Source of the DNA: Pseudonocardia nematodicida
GTDB taxonomy: Bacteria; Actinomycetota; Actinomycetes; Mycobacteriales; Pseudonocardiaceae
Direction: 5' to 3'
Length of the DNA: 64,000 nt
Assembly (NCBI RefSeq): GCF_040105385.1
Contig: NZ_JBEDNQ010000010.1
Coordinates: forward strand, 268,397 to 332,396
The position numbers and the translations under genes were made by a program. Shown here in pieces: positions 8,250 through 16,024 of the stretch; within the stretch, counting starts at the first letter, position 1; every line of letters starts with the position of its first letter. The notes beneath the pieces were generated by a model, which did not search any database, was not told where the DNA came from, and saw only the letters and a list, made by a program, of their open reading frames with translations.

Positions 8250-8804
8250 CTACTCGCCGCTCAGGTCAGCCCTGCAGGCGTCCAGGTTCTTGTCGCCGAG
8301 TCGGCCCATCTGACCAACTGCGGTTCGGATCGCGCCCCTCGAAAGGAGTGCCGCGTCAGACGACGCGCCCGACCTCTGGGCTCGTAGTTGCTCAAAGAAA
8401 TCGTTACCGGTATTTCGCGCGGCACGCCACACCTCACGAGCCGTAGCACAGACCTCGGGCGGAGCAACAAGTGCTAGCTGATTGAACGATAGGCGCAAGG
8501 CGGTTCGCAGCTCAATCCATTGAGCTTCGGCGGCAGCTACGTCTTTATTGTCTGAGAGCACTAGGGGGAGCTCGACTCGCATGAACTGTAGCGCGTTCTC
8601 ACCTGCCGCTGAGAGGTCGGAGTACGCTCTCTGCTTGGCTTCCCTAAGCCACTTCGCACGCTCGGCGCCTAGCTTCATTTGCTCAAGCTGTCGATTGTCG
8701 CGGGCGCGTCGCCGCTCTAGAAACGCGTTGGTTAGAAGAGTTAGGATCACGCCGACCAACGTCGCGACGGCCGTAACTATCTGCGACGCAAGCGCCGTTT
8801 CCAC
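8250..8804 (-). CDS. Hypothetical membrane-anchored protein
   Basis: This is a 184-residue protein of no family I recognise. One N-terminal transmembrane helix (IVTAVATLVGVILTLLTNAF) is followed by a basic stretch ERRRARD and a long charged helical region rich in Ala, Arg and Glu, suggesting a cytoplasmic coiled domain tethered to the membrane. Base composition is clearly lower in GC than the catabolic clusters, consistent with transfer together with the AlbA_2 gene upstream on the same strand, 180 bases away. Confidence 0.6.
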   Translation of the reverse strand: METALASQIVTAVATLVGVILTLLTNAFLERRRARDNRQLEQMKLGAERAKWLREAKQRAYSDLSAAGENALQFMRVELPLVLSDNKDVAAAEAQWIELRTALRLSFNQLALVAPPEVCATAREVWRAARNTGNDFFEQLRAQRSGASSDAALLSRGAIRTAVGQMGRLGDKNLDACRADLSGE

Positions 8805-8983
8805 TGTTTGCTCTCGATTCTGGTCGCCAGCAACTTGACCGCTGCTAGTTCGGCGCGAGGCAACTGCGTGTTAGCACCGTCAACAGCAGACCGTCTCTGA
8901 GCTGCCTGGCCCCCCTCGGCCGAGAAGTGTCCCGGTACCCAGCCGAGCGGACTTTTAGATCGCGCTCACTGCGATGCGGGCGA

Positions 8984-10252
8984 TCACCAGAGGGGTGTCG
9001 TCTCCGGGTCCATGAGAGGGCTCGTGTCACCACGGAAGCCGGACACTCTCGCCAGATTCCGGAGAAGATGACCGACTACCGTGACAGGACGCTCCCACAG
9101 GTCCACCGTCGAGGCCGTGACGATGTGGAGGTACTCGTCCCCAGCGAAGGGCTGTCCCCTGTCGCTGGCGAAGGCCCCGTTGGAGTGGCCGAGGGCACCG
9201 ACCATCCCGCTGACATGAACGCCGATCCGCCACATGCCCTGATACTCCATGTGCCCCTCGCCGAGGAACCCAGCGAGCTGAGCCGACTGATGGACGACCT
9301 CGACGATGCAGGCAAAGTCAATCTGGTTGGTGCCGTCCTCCCACGGGTTGCTCCCACGAGCGGACACGACGCTGAGAGCCCCATCACCGCCAACGAGCAA
9401 CCTCATATTGTGGGTTTCCGCCCGCGCCATCCAGTATCGGTCAGACAGGTCAGGCGCAGAGTTGAAGATGGCCTCGAGCGCCGGGCCATCGGTGTGGGCG
9501 TAGGGGCGGCCGAGGTCGAGGAAGTTGGGTGACCTGTTGATCTTGTAGGCCACGTTCCGGCGGGCACCGTGTAGCGCTTGACCGAGGCGATTCCGATCGT
9601 CGATCAGCCCGAGGAAGTCTTCTCGGGCAGGGACTTCTGGACGCACCAGCACCGAGACATGGATCCCCAGGCGGTCCGCGATGGGAATCGGGTCGAGCTC
9701 ATCGCTGAGCTTGCGCAAACGCGCCTCGAAGTCGTCAGCGGCGAGCCGGCGCTGCGCGAACAGGGAGGCAACCTCGGCGTCGCCGAGGGGGCGCTTACCG
9801 ACAGCGCTTCGTCCCCAGTACCGGTTATCAACCATATGAGGAGCGGTCGCGGACTGCGGCACCACAACCAGCAGCGCGTACCGGCCACTTCCGTCGGGAT
9901 TCTGCAGCGGCTCGCCAAAGACGACATGCATGGCCGGCTGCACGCGCGTCTGTCCTGCGACGCTGGAGATCCGGTCTTTCAGGGCCTCCAGGGGGGCATC
10001 CGTGCCGACGACATGTTCCGCTGCTGTCGCCTTATCGCTCACCCCGATGACGAGCACTCCCCCGTCGACGGTCAACGACGCCAGGTCCTTCGCAAGCTCC
10101 AGGTTCGCCCCGGCGGCAGCCGCCGGGATGGCCGCCTTGCACTCCACCCACTGCGTCTCCGTCAATGAGCCCGCTTGGACCGCCGCGACCAGTTCGTCCC
10201 ACGAGGCGACATCAAGTCGGCCGCGGTTGGGCCCCGTGTAAAAGGACGTCAT
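8984..10252 (-). CDS. AlbA_2 (Schlafen-like) domain protein
   Basis: This is a 422-residue protein. Residues about 30-125 match the AlbA_2/AAA_4 putative nucleic-acid-binding domain: TETQWVECKAAIP, then LAKDLASLTVDGGVLVIGV, then DRISSVAGQTRVQP. The remaining 290 residues contain no domain I recognise. The ATG at 10252 is chosen because it overlaps the stop of the upstream small gene (ATGA), implying translational coupling. Proteins with this domain occur as regulators, in mobile DNA and in some defence contexts, so a role cannot be assigned. GC content is lower than in the surrounding metabolic genes. Confidence 0.7.
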   Translation of the reverse strand: MTSFYTGPNRGRLDVASWDELVAAVQAGSLTETQWVECKAAIPAAAAGANLELAKDLASLTVDGGVLVIGVSDKATAAEHVVGTDAPLEALKDRISSVAGQTRVQPAMHVVFGEPLQNPDGSGRYALLVVVPQSATAPHMVDNRYWGRSAVGKRPLGDAEVASLFAQRRLAADDFEARLRKLSDELDPIPIADRLGIHVSVLVRPEVPAREDFLGLIDDRNRLGQALHGARRNVAYKINRSPNFLDLGRPYAHTDGPALEAIFNSAPDLSDRYWMARAETHNMRLLVGGDGALSVVSARGSNPWEDGTNQIDFACIVEVVHQSAQLAGFLGEGHMEYQGMWRIGVHVSGMVGALGHSNGAFASDRGQPFAGDEYLHIVTASTVDLWERPVTVVGHLLRNLARVSGFRGDTSPLMDPETTPLW

Positions 10253-10626
10253 CGCCACAAAGGGGGATCTTTCCACATCCGACTGGCGCTACCTCCGGGA
10301 GCCCGGGCGGCGACGCCCCGGTGTCTAGCGGCGACAGTGCAGTGGGCGGAACTGCTCGGCGTCGCCGCGTACGCCCGAAGTTGTCGCCGCTGCCGACAAG
10401 CGGCAGGCCGCCGCGAGATCAGACCCCGAACCCGCGGCTTAAAAGGACACGTAGTAGAGCAACACGGAGAGTCTTCGAGCTCCACCTGTTCCGGTACCCA
10501 TCGCACAGTAGGGCGCAATTCGCACGAACCATCACCAGTTCGCACCACGAGTGATTCCACAGCGAGCTCAACCGTCGGCATGAGGCATCCCGCACCACAC
10601 ACGGTGCAAGCAAGGTCATCAGACAC
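10249..10626 (-). CDS. Small Cys-rich hypothetical protein
   Basis: This is a possible 125-residue protein beginning SDDLACTVCGAGCLMPTVEL, with a later cluster DSPCCSTTCPFKPR, a Cys pattern suggestive of metal binding. The C-terminal third is Arg/Ala-rich and less convincing. The main support is that its stop codon overlaps the ATG of the AlbA_2 gene by the coupled ATGA arrangement, which is unlikely by chance on the same strand. No family is recognised. Confidence 0.45.
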   Translation of the reverse strand: MSDDLACTVCGAGCLMPTVELAVESLVVRTGDGSCELRPTVRWVPEQVELEDSPCCSTTCPFKPRVRGLISRRPAACRQRRQLRAYAATPSSSAHCTVAARHRGVAARAPGGSASRMWKDPPLWR

Positions 10627-10701
10627 CGTCGAAGAGCTCGTGACATGATTACGGGTCCGTGCCTACGTGCCTACACAACAGAGCAGAACGCCATGCATCC
10701 C

Positions 10702-11964
10702 TCAGACGTCGAGAAGCCGTCGAAGATAGGGCGTCAGGAAGACCCCGTCTGGGTCGAACCGCCGGCGCACCGCCAGGAAGTCGTCGACCCGCGGGAAGCA
10801 CGTTCGCACCTGCTCCGCAGTAAGGTAATTCGCCTTACCCCAGTGCGGACGCGCGCCGAAGCGCAGCAGCTCGGCGTCGACGGCCCGCAGGAAGTGGTCA
10901 CCCTCGTCGCTCCGGATCCCTGATACCGAGATCGAGACGGTGTCGCGGTGGTACTGCGCCGAGAGCAACGCCTCATCGGCGCCCTGCCAGCGGACCTGCA
11001 CGGGCGAGATCTGTTTCGGGAAGCGCTCGCGCATGAGGGTCCGGATCGCCAGGAACGCCTCCCGGGCCCGGGAGCGCTCGACCATGTGCTCCAGCTCCAC
11101 GTAGCCGGGGTCCGTTTCCTCCTCGTCTTCCGGCAGGTCCGGGTAGACGGCGTAGGCGCGCCCCTGCCGGCTGCCGGGCTCCCCACTGACCGGCTCGGCG
11201 GCGGGGTCGGGGCCGACAGGCAGTTCGGTGAGAAACTTCGCGTAGACGTGGTCGGCCGGGAACTCGGGCAGGCCGTACAGGCTCCAAGCCGAGTCGTGCG
11301 GCGCCCAGAAGAAAGAGAAGTGGCGGTACTGCTCGGGTGCGGTCTCCCAGACGTCGAGCAGCTCGTCCAGGCCCAGGACGGCGTTGGCCTCCCGGAGCCG
11401 GTAGGCCGGCAGACACTCCAGCGTGAGCTCGGTGACGACCCCCAGCAGCCCGAGCGAGACCTGTGCCGCGTGGAGCACCTCCGGGTCGGTCCCATCGACC
11501 TCGACGATCTCGCCCCGGCCGTCCACCAGGCGGACGGCGCGCACCGTCGAGGAGAAGCTGCCGTAGCGGGGACCGGAGCCCTTGGTCCCGGTCGCCACCG
11601 CTCCCGCGATCGTCTGGCCGTCTGTGTCGCCCTGGTTCTGCAGGGACAGCCCGGCCCGCCACAGCGGCTCCCCGACCCGGGAGAGCGGGGTGCCCCCCAG
11701 GATCCGCGCGGTACGGGAACGGCCGTCGGCGGCGAGGACGCCGGAGAGCCGCGACATGTCGAGCAGGCGCCCGGGGGTCTCCACGACAGGGGTGAAGGAG
11801 TGGCCGCTGCCCGCGGCCCGGACCGCCTGCCCCGATCGGCGTGCGTCGGCCACGATCGTCGCGACGTCGGACTCCGATGACGGAACGTGTACGGCGAACG
11901 GGACGAACGACTGGTTCCGTGCCCAGTTCGTCCACGTCGACACGGGACGCAGCTGATCTGTCAT
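10702..11964 (-). CDS. FAD-linked sugar-1,4-lactone oxidase (GULO/ALO family)
   Basis: This is a 420-residue vanillyl-alcohol-oxidase-fold flavoprotein. The FAD-binding domain occupies the first 170 residues, with AAGSGHSFTPVVE around residue 55, where the His of GHS is the usual covalent FAD attachment site, and GTKGSGPRYGSFSS later. The C-terminal arabinolactone-oxidase domain ends with HWGKANYL and FDPDGVFLTPYLRRLL, typical of L-gulono- or D-arabinono-lactone oxidases. It oxidises a sugar or alditol lactone using O2 or another acceptor. It is divergent from the GntR gene at 12009 with an operator-like site between, so it is probably controlled by that regulator. Confidence 0.82.
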   Translation of the reverse strand: MTDQLRPVSTWTNWARNQSFVPFAVHVPSSESDVATIVADARRSGQAVRAAGSGHSFTPVVETPGRLLDMSRLSGVLAADGRSRTARILGGTPLSRVGEPLWRAGLSLQNQGDTDGQTIAGAVATGTKGSGPRYGSFSSTVRAVRLVDGRGEIVEVDGTDPEVLHAAQVSLGLLGVVTELTLECLPAYRLREANAVLGLDELLDVWETAPEQYRHFSFFWAPHDSAWSLYGLPEFPADHVYAKFLTELPVGPDPAAEPVSGEPGSRQGRAYAVYPDLPEDEEETDPGYVELEHMVERSRAREAFLAIRTLMRERFPKQISPVQVRWQGADEALLSAQYHRDTVSISVSGIRSDEGDHFLRAVDAELLRFGARPHWGKANYLTAEQVRTCFPRVDDFLAVRRRFDPDGVFLTPYLRRLLDV

Positions 11965-11980
11965 GAGTAGAATGTAATCC
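11965..11980. promoter_or_regulatory. Operator-like site A of the GntR motif set
   Basis: The sequence GAGTAGAATGTAATCC lies in the 44-bp gap between the lactone oxidase and the GntR gene at 12009. It shares the GTARAAT core and trailing TAnnC with sites at 18599, 22555, 22687 and 26304. It probably controls both divergent genes. Confidence 0.5.
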
Positions 11981-12008
11981 TTCAGTAGTGCGGGGAAGGG
12001 AAGGCATC

Positions 12009-12689
12009 ATGGCGGTGCCGAGTGGTCCGATCATCGCCCGTTCGACGGGCCTCGAGCAGGTGTCGCTGAGTGCGCAGGCCCTGACACTGCTCCGCCAGGC
12101 CGTCGTGAGCGGCGAGCTCCGCCCAGGTGAGATCTACTCGGCGTCCGCGCTCGCGAGCGAGCTCGGTGTGTCGAACTCGCCGGTCCGGGAGGCGATGCTG
12201 GCGCTGGTCAACGACGGGCTGATGGTCGCGGTGCGCAATCGCGGATACCGGGTGGTCCCGATCAGCCCAGAAGAGCTGCGCGACATCGAGGAACTGCGGC
12301 TGATGCTAGAGGTGCCCGCGATGGCCGACCTCGCCCGGCGCCTCGAGGGAGCCGATCTCGCACCGTTCCGCAAGACCGCGGAGGAGATCGTGACCGCGGC
12401 CGAGGCCGGCGACATCACCGCGTACCTCGAACGCGACCGCGAGTTCCACCTCGGACTCCTCGACCTGCACGGCAACGACCGGCTGGTCCGACTGGTCGGG
12501 AACCTACGCGACCAGACTCGCCTCTACGGTCTGCACGGGCTCCTCGACGAGGGCCGGCTGCGCGCCTCCGCCCTGGAGCACCTCGACATCGTCGGGGCGA
12601 TGGAGTCCGGTGACCCCGAGGAGACCACCCGGCTCATGACGGTGCACCTGCGTCATATCACCCGGGAGTGGTCCGCCGCTGCGACCTGA
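12009..12689 (+). CDS. GntR-family (FCD) transcriptional regulator
   Basis: This is a 226-residue FadR-type regulator. The winged HTH includes GEIYSASALASELGVSNSPV then REAMLALVNDGLM (residues about 37-70), and the FCD effector domain follows with metal-ligand-like motifs DREFHLGLLDL, NDRLVRLVGNLR and EHLDIVGAMESGD. The ATG at 12009 is preferred because GGGAAGGGAAGG lies just upstream. Its DNA-binding half is strikingly similar to the regulator at 25543-26205, suggesting overlapping operators. Likely effectors are small carboxylates or imino acids from the surrounding catabolic genes. Confidence 0.87.
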   Translation: MAVPSGPIIARSTGLEQVSLSAQALTLLRQAVVSGELRPGEIYSASALASELGVSNSPVREAMLALVNDGLMVAVRNRGYRVVPISPEELRDIEELRLMLEVPAMADLARRLEGADLAPFRKTAEEIVTAAEAGDITAYLERDREFHLGLLDLHGNDRLVRLVGNLRDQTRLYGLHGLLDEGRLRASALEHLDIVGAMESGDPEETTRLMTVHLRHITREWSAAAT

Positions 12690-12692
12690 GGC

Positions 12693-12727
12693 CCGCGGTG
12701 GACGACGGTCGCCGTCGTCCACCGCGG
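12693..12727. terminator. Bidirectional hairpin terminator
   Basis: A perfect 16-bp stem (CCGCGGTGGACGACGG and its complement) with a TCG loop lies between the convergent stops of the GntR gene (12689) and the DapA-family gene (12744). There is no U tract, as is common in high-GC actinomycetes. Confidence 0.8.
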
Positions 12728-12743
12728 TCAGCCGGGGAGCAGG

Positions 12744-13637
12744 TCAGGCGAACCAGGCCGGGTCGAGCGCGGTGATGCGCCGCTCCAGCTCCTTGCGACC
12801 CTCGGCGCTGATGCTCGGGGTCGGCGACCGCACCGGGCCGACGTCGTGCCCGATCAGCTCGCACGCGGTCTTGACCGCGCTGGTGTACGGGTTCGACGCC
12901 AGACACACCACCAGCGGCAGCAGCTCACGATGCAGCCGGGCGACCGTGGCCGCGTCGCCCGCGCGGGCGGCCGTGATAATCTGCGCATACGCCGGCATCG
13001 CGACGTTGAACACGCCGGTGACCAGCCCGATCGCGCCGATGTTCAGCGCCGCCTCGGCGAGGACGTCCTCGCCGCAGAAGAGGCCGATGTCGTCGGCGTG
13101 CTCGGTGATCAGGGCGCTCATCAGCAGGGGGTCCGCGCTGGAGTCCTTGACGTAGCGGACGTTGTCGTGCGCCCTGGCCAGCTCGACGATGAACTCGGTG
13201 TCCATGTTCAGGCCGGTGGCGCCCGGGTAGTTGTAGAGCATCACCGGCAGGTCGGTCGATGCCGCGACCGCGCTGAAGTAATCGCGCGCGGCGGCGCGGG
13301 GCAGCGGGTCGTAGAACGGCGGGGCGACCATCACCCCGTCGGCGCCGACCGAGGCGGCATGTTCGGTGTGGCGCAGGGCCTCGGCGGTGGTGAGCCCACC
13401 GGTCTGGGCGAACACCGGCACCCGACCGGCGGTCTGCGCCACGATGATCCCGACGACCTGCTGGCGCTCGGAGAAGCTCAGCGAGGAGAACTCGCCGGTG
13501 CCGCCGCAGGCGATGATGCCGTCCGCGCCGGCACCGACGATGCGGTCGACCAGGTCACGCAGCGGCTGCTCCGCGACCTCGGCACCGTCCGCGGTGAACG
13601 GGGTGACGATGGCGGGGAACGCTCCCTGGATCTTCAT
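12744..13637 (-). CDS. DapA-family lyase/dehydratase (KDG dehydratase or hydroxyproline-pathway type)
   Basis: This is a 297-residue class I aldolase-fold enzyme. The GGTGEFSSLS loop is near residue 45, the catalytic Tyr in MLYNYPG, the Schiff-base Lys in RYVKDSSAD, and the family GEDVL segment follows. The GTGEF loop resembles 5-keto-4-deoxyglucarate dehydratases, which yield 2-oxoglutarate semialdehyde. In the hydroxyproline pathway a related enzyme deaminates 1-pyrroline-4-hydroxy-2-carboxylate to the same product. It is the last gene of a five-gene unit (racemase, ALDH, DapA, ALDH, DapA). The substrate is inferred from context only. Confidence 0.8.
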   Translation of the reverse strand: MKIQGAFPAIVTPFTADGAEVAEQPLRDLVDRIVGAGADGIIACGGTGEFSSLSFSERQQVVGIIVAQTAGRVPVFAQTGGLTTAEALRHTEHAASVGADGVMVAPPFYDPLPRAAARDYFSAVAASTDLPVMLYNYPGATGLNMDTEFIVELARAHDNVRYVKDSSADPLLMSALITEHADDIGLFCGEDVLAEAALNIGAIGLVTGVFNVAMPAYAQIITAARAGDAATVARLHRELLPLVVCLASNPYTSAVKTACELIGHDVGPVRSPTPSISAEGRKELERRITALDPAWFA

Positions 13638-13676
13638 GTCCTACCTCTCCTTCTCGATGTGCTCGGTGTCGCCGCG

Positions 13677-15053
13677 TCACGCGGGCGGCGGAGCGAGGGT
13701 GATCGTGCGGGTCGACGAGTAGAAGTCGAGCGCGGCGAGGCCCTGTTCGCGGGGACCGGAGCTGGAGTCCTTCTCCCCGCCGAACGGTGCGTGGAAGTCC
13801 ACACCGGTCGTCGGAGCGTTGATCTTGATCATTCCGGTCGTGACCTCCCGCGCCACATCCAGTAGCGGCCCCAGGTCGCGACCGTGCACCGAGGTGACGA
13901 GACCCTGCTCGACGCCGTCCGCGATGCGGACGGCGTCGGCGACCGAGCCGGCCGGGATCACCGAGACGATCGGCCCGAACGTCTCACGCTGGTTCACCTC
14001 GTGCTCGGCGGGCACTCCGCGCACGACGACCGGCGAGACGAAGCTGCCCGCGGCCGGTGCCTCGCGGCCGGTGACCACCTGCCCGCCCGCGACCCGCACG
14101 AGGTCGGCGGCCTCGAGCACCGCGGCCGCGGCACCGGCGCCGATCACCGGGCCGACCACCGTGGAGGTCAGGGCCGGGTCACCGACCTCCAGGTCGCCCA
14201 CCGCGGCGAGCAGTGCCCCGGTCAGCGGCTCGGGTTCACCGACCACGACGATCCGCCGGGTCGAGGTGCACTTCTGGCCGGCGAAGCCCATCGCCGCGCC
14301 GGCCAGGAGCTGTGCGGTCTGTTCCACGGGGGCGTCGGGCAGCACGATCGCCGCGTTCTGCCCGCCCATCTCGGCCTGCACCGGAATGCCCCGTGCGGAC
14401 GCCCGCGCGCTCACCTGTCTGCCGACCTCGGTGGACCCGGTGAACGACACACCGTCGACCGTGTCGATGAGCGCGGTCGCGGTGTCCCGGCCGCCCGGGA
14501 CGAGCTGGAACAGCCCCTCGGGCAGTGCCTTGCCGAGGATCTCCCCGAGCAGCCGGGCAACCGCCATGCCGTCGGTGGACGGCTTGAGCACGACGGCGTT
14601 GCCGGCGGCGAGCGCGGGCACGCTCTTCCACAGCGGGATCGCCGCGGGGAAGTTCCACGGCGTGATCAGCCCGACCACCCCGAGCGGGCGCCGCTCGGTG
14701 AGCAGCATGCCCGGACCGCTCGGCGGCAACACGTCACCGGTGCGCAGCAGTGCGGCCTGCGCGTAGTAGGCGACGATAGAGCGCGCCCTGGCGACCTCAC
14801 CGCGCGCCTCGGTACGCGGCTTGCCGACCTCCCGGACGATCAGGTCCTCGAGCTCGGCGGCGTTGTCACCGAGCGCTCGGCCGACCGCGTCGAGCGCGGC
14901 GGAGCGGGCGAACGCGCCCTGGGCCCACCACGAGCGTCCGGCGGAGCGCCCCCGCTCGGCGGCGGCCGCCACCTCCGCGGGGTCGGTCACCGGCTCCCGG
15001 CTCACGACGTCGTCCGGCCGCTGTGGGCTCGTACTGACGAGGATCGCAGACAT
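13677..15053 (-). CDS. Aldehyde dehydrogenase, probable 2-oxoglutarate semialdehyde dehydrogenase
   Basis: This is a 458-residue NAD(P)-dependent aldehyde dehydrogenase. Motifs in order: TPWNFPAAIPLWKSVPALAA, VVLKPS, VSFTGSTEVGRQV, EMGGQNAAIVL with the general-base Glu, GFAGQKCTSTRR with the nucleophile Cys, and QRETFGPIVSV. The ATG at 15053 (MSAILVST) is chosen since it follows the upstream stop by 5 bases. Placement between two DapA-family genes that can make 2-oxoglutarate semialdehyde makes oxidation of that aldehyde to 2-oxoglutarate the likely job. Confidence 0.84.
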   Translation of the reverse strand: MSAILVSTSPQRPDDVVSREPVTDPAEVAAAAERGRSAGRSWWAQGAFARSAALDAVGRALGDNAAELEDLIVREVGKPRTEARGEVARARSIVAYYAQAALLRTGDVLPPSGPGMLLTERRPLGVVGLITPWNFPAAIPLWKSVPALAAGNAVVLKPSTDGMAVARLLGEILGKALPEGLFQLVPGGRDTATALIDTVDGVSFTGSTEVGRQVSARASARGIPVQAEMGGQNAAIVLPDAPVEQTAQLLAGAAMGFAGQKCTSTRRIVVVGEPEPLTGALLAAVGDLEVGDPALTSTVVGPVIGAGAAAAVLEAADLVRVAGGQVVTGREAPAAGSFVSPVVVRGVPAEHEVNQRETFGPIVSVIPAGSVADAVRIADGVEQGLVTSVHGRDLGPLLDVAREVTTGMIKINAPTTGVDFHAPFGGEKDSSSGPREQGLAALDFYSSTRTITLAPPPA

Positions 15054-15058
15054 GACGC

Positions 15059-15952
15059 TCAGCTCGCCGCCGACAGGGCGGCGAACGCCTGCTCGAAGTC
15101 CTTGCGGGCGCGCGCCTCGTCGGCGGCGTCCAGCGGCAGGCGCGGCAGGCGCACCGGCCCGCCGTAGCGGCCCGCCATGTCCATCGCCAGCTTGATCGCC
15201 TGGATAAAGGTGTGCTTCGAGTCCCAGGCGAACGCGTCGTGCACCTGCTGGTACAGCGGCAGCGCCTGCGCGAGGTCGCCGGCGACGGCCAGGTCGTAGA
15301 GCTTGCGGCACTCCCGCGGGAACGCGTTGGAGAACCCGCCGATCCAGCCGACGGCCCCGACGAGCACGAGCTCGAGGAGCACGTCGTCGGCGCCCGCGAG
15401 GACGTCGATCTGCGGGGCCAGGCTACGGATCTGGTGGGCCCGCCGGACGTCGCCGGAGAACTCCTTGATCGCGACGATGTTGTCGAACTCGGCGATCCGG
15501 GCGACCAGCTCGGGGGTCAGGTCGACGTTGGTGTCGAACGGGTTGTTGTAGGCCACGACCGGCAGCCCGACCTGCGAGAGCTCGCGGTAGTGGGCCACGA
15601 CCTCGTCCGGGCCGGCCCGGTAGGCCGTGGGCGGCAGGGACAGCACGCCGTGCGCGCCCGCCTCCTGGGCCTGCTCGGCCCAGCGCCGGGACTCGGCGGC
15701 GCCGTAGGCGCCGGTCCCCGGGATGACCGAGAAGCCCTCGGGGGCGGCCTCGACGGCGGCCCGGACGACGGCGGCGCGCTCCTCGGTGGTGAGCGTCTGG
15801 TACTCGCCCAGAGAGCCGTTGGGGCTCACCCCGTCGCAGCCGTTGGCGGCGAGCCAGGCGACGTGCTCCTGGAGCTTGTCCAGGTCGACCGCCAGGTCGT
15901 CCTTCTTCAGCGGCAGCGCCGCGGCGACCACGATTCCGTGCCACACGGCCAT
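15059..15952 (-). CDS. DapA-family enzyme, candidate 1-pyrroline-4-hydroxy-2-carboxylate deaminase
   Basis: This is a 297-residue DHDPS/NAL-superfamily protein. It has SPNGSLGEYQTLT in place of the usual GTTGE loop, a Tyr in VVAYNNPFDT, and the Schiff-base Lys in VAIKEFSGD. NGSLGEY and KEFSGD resemble DapA homologues found beside proline-racemase-family genes in hydroxyproline operons, where the enzyme releases ammonia and gives 2-oxoglutarate semialdehyde. It is co-transcribed with an epimerase (17520) and two aldehyde dehydrogenases. It differs from the paralogue at 12744, so the two probably handle different intermediates. Confidence 0.78.
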   Translation of the reverse strand: MAVWHGIVVAAALPLKKDDLAVDLDKLQEHVAWLAANGCDGVSPNGSLGEYQTLTTEERAAVVRAAVEAAPEGFSVIPGTGAYGAAESRRWAEQAQEAGAHGVLSLPPTAYRAGPDEVVAHYRELSQVGLPVVAYNNPFDTNVDLTPELVARIAEFDNIVAIKEFSGDVRRAHQIRSLAPQIDVLAGADDVLLELVLVGAVGWIGGFSNAFPRECRKLYDLAVAGDLAQALPLYQQVHDAFAWDSKHTFIQAIKLAMDMAGRYGGPVRLPRLPLDAADEARARKDFEQAFAALSAAS

Positions 15953-16024
15953 GGAAGTGCTCCTCTTGTGTCGTTGCGATTACGGGTTGCCGGCGGTGCA
16001 GCGAGTGCCCGTACCGGGGTTCGT

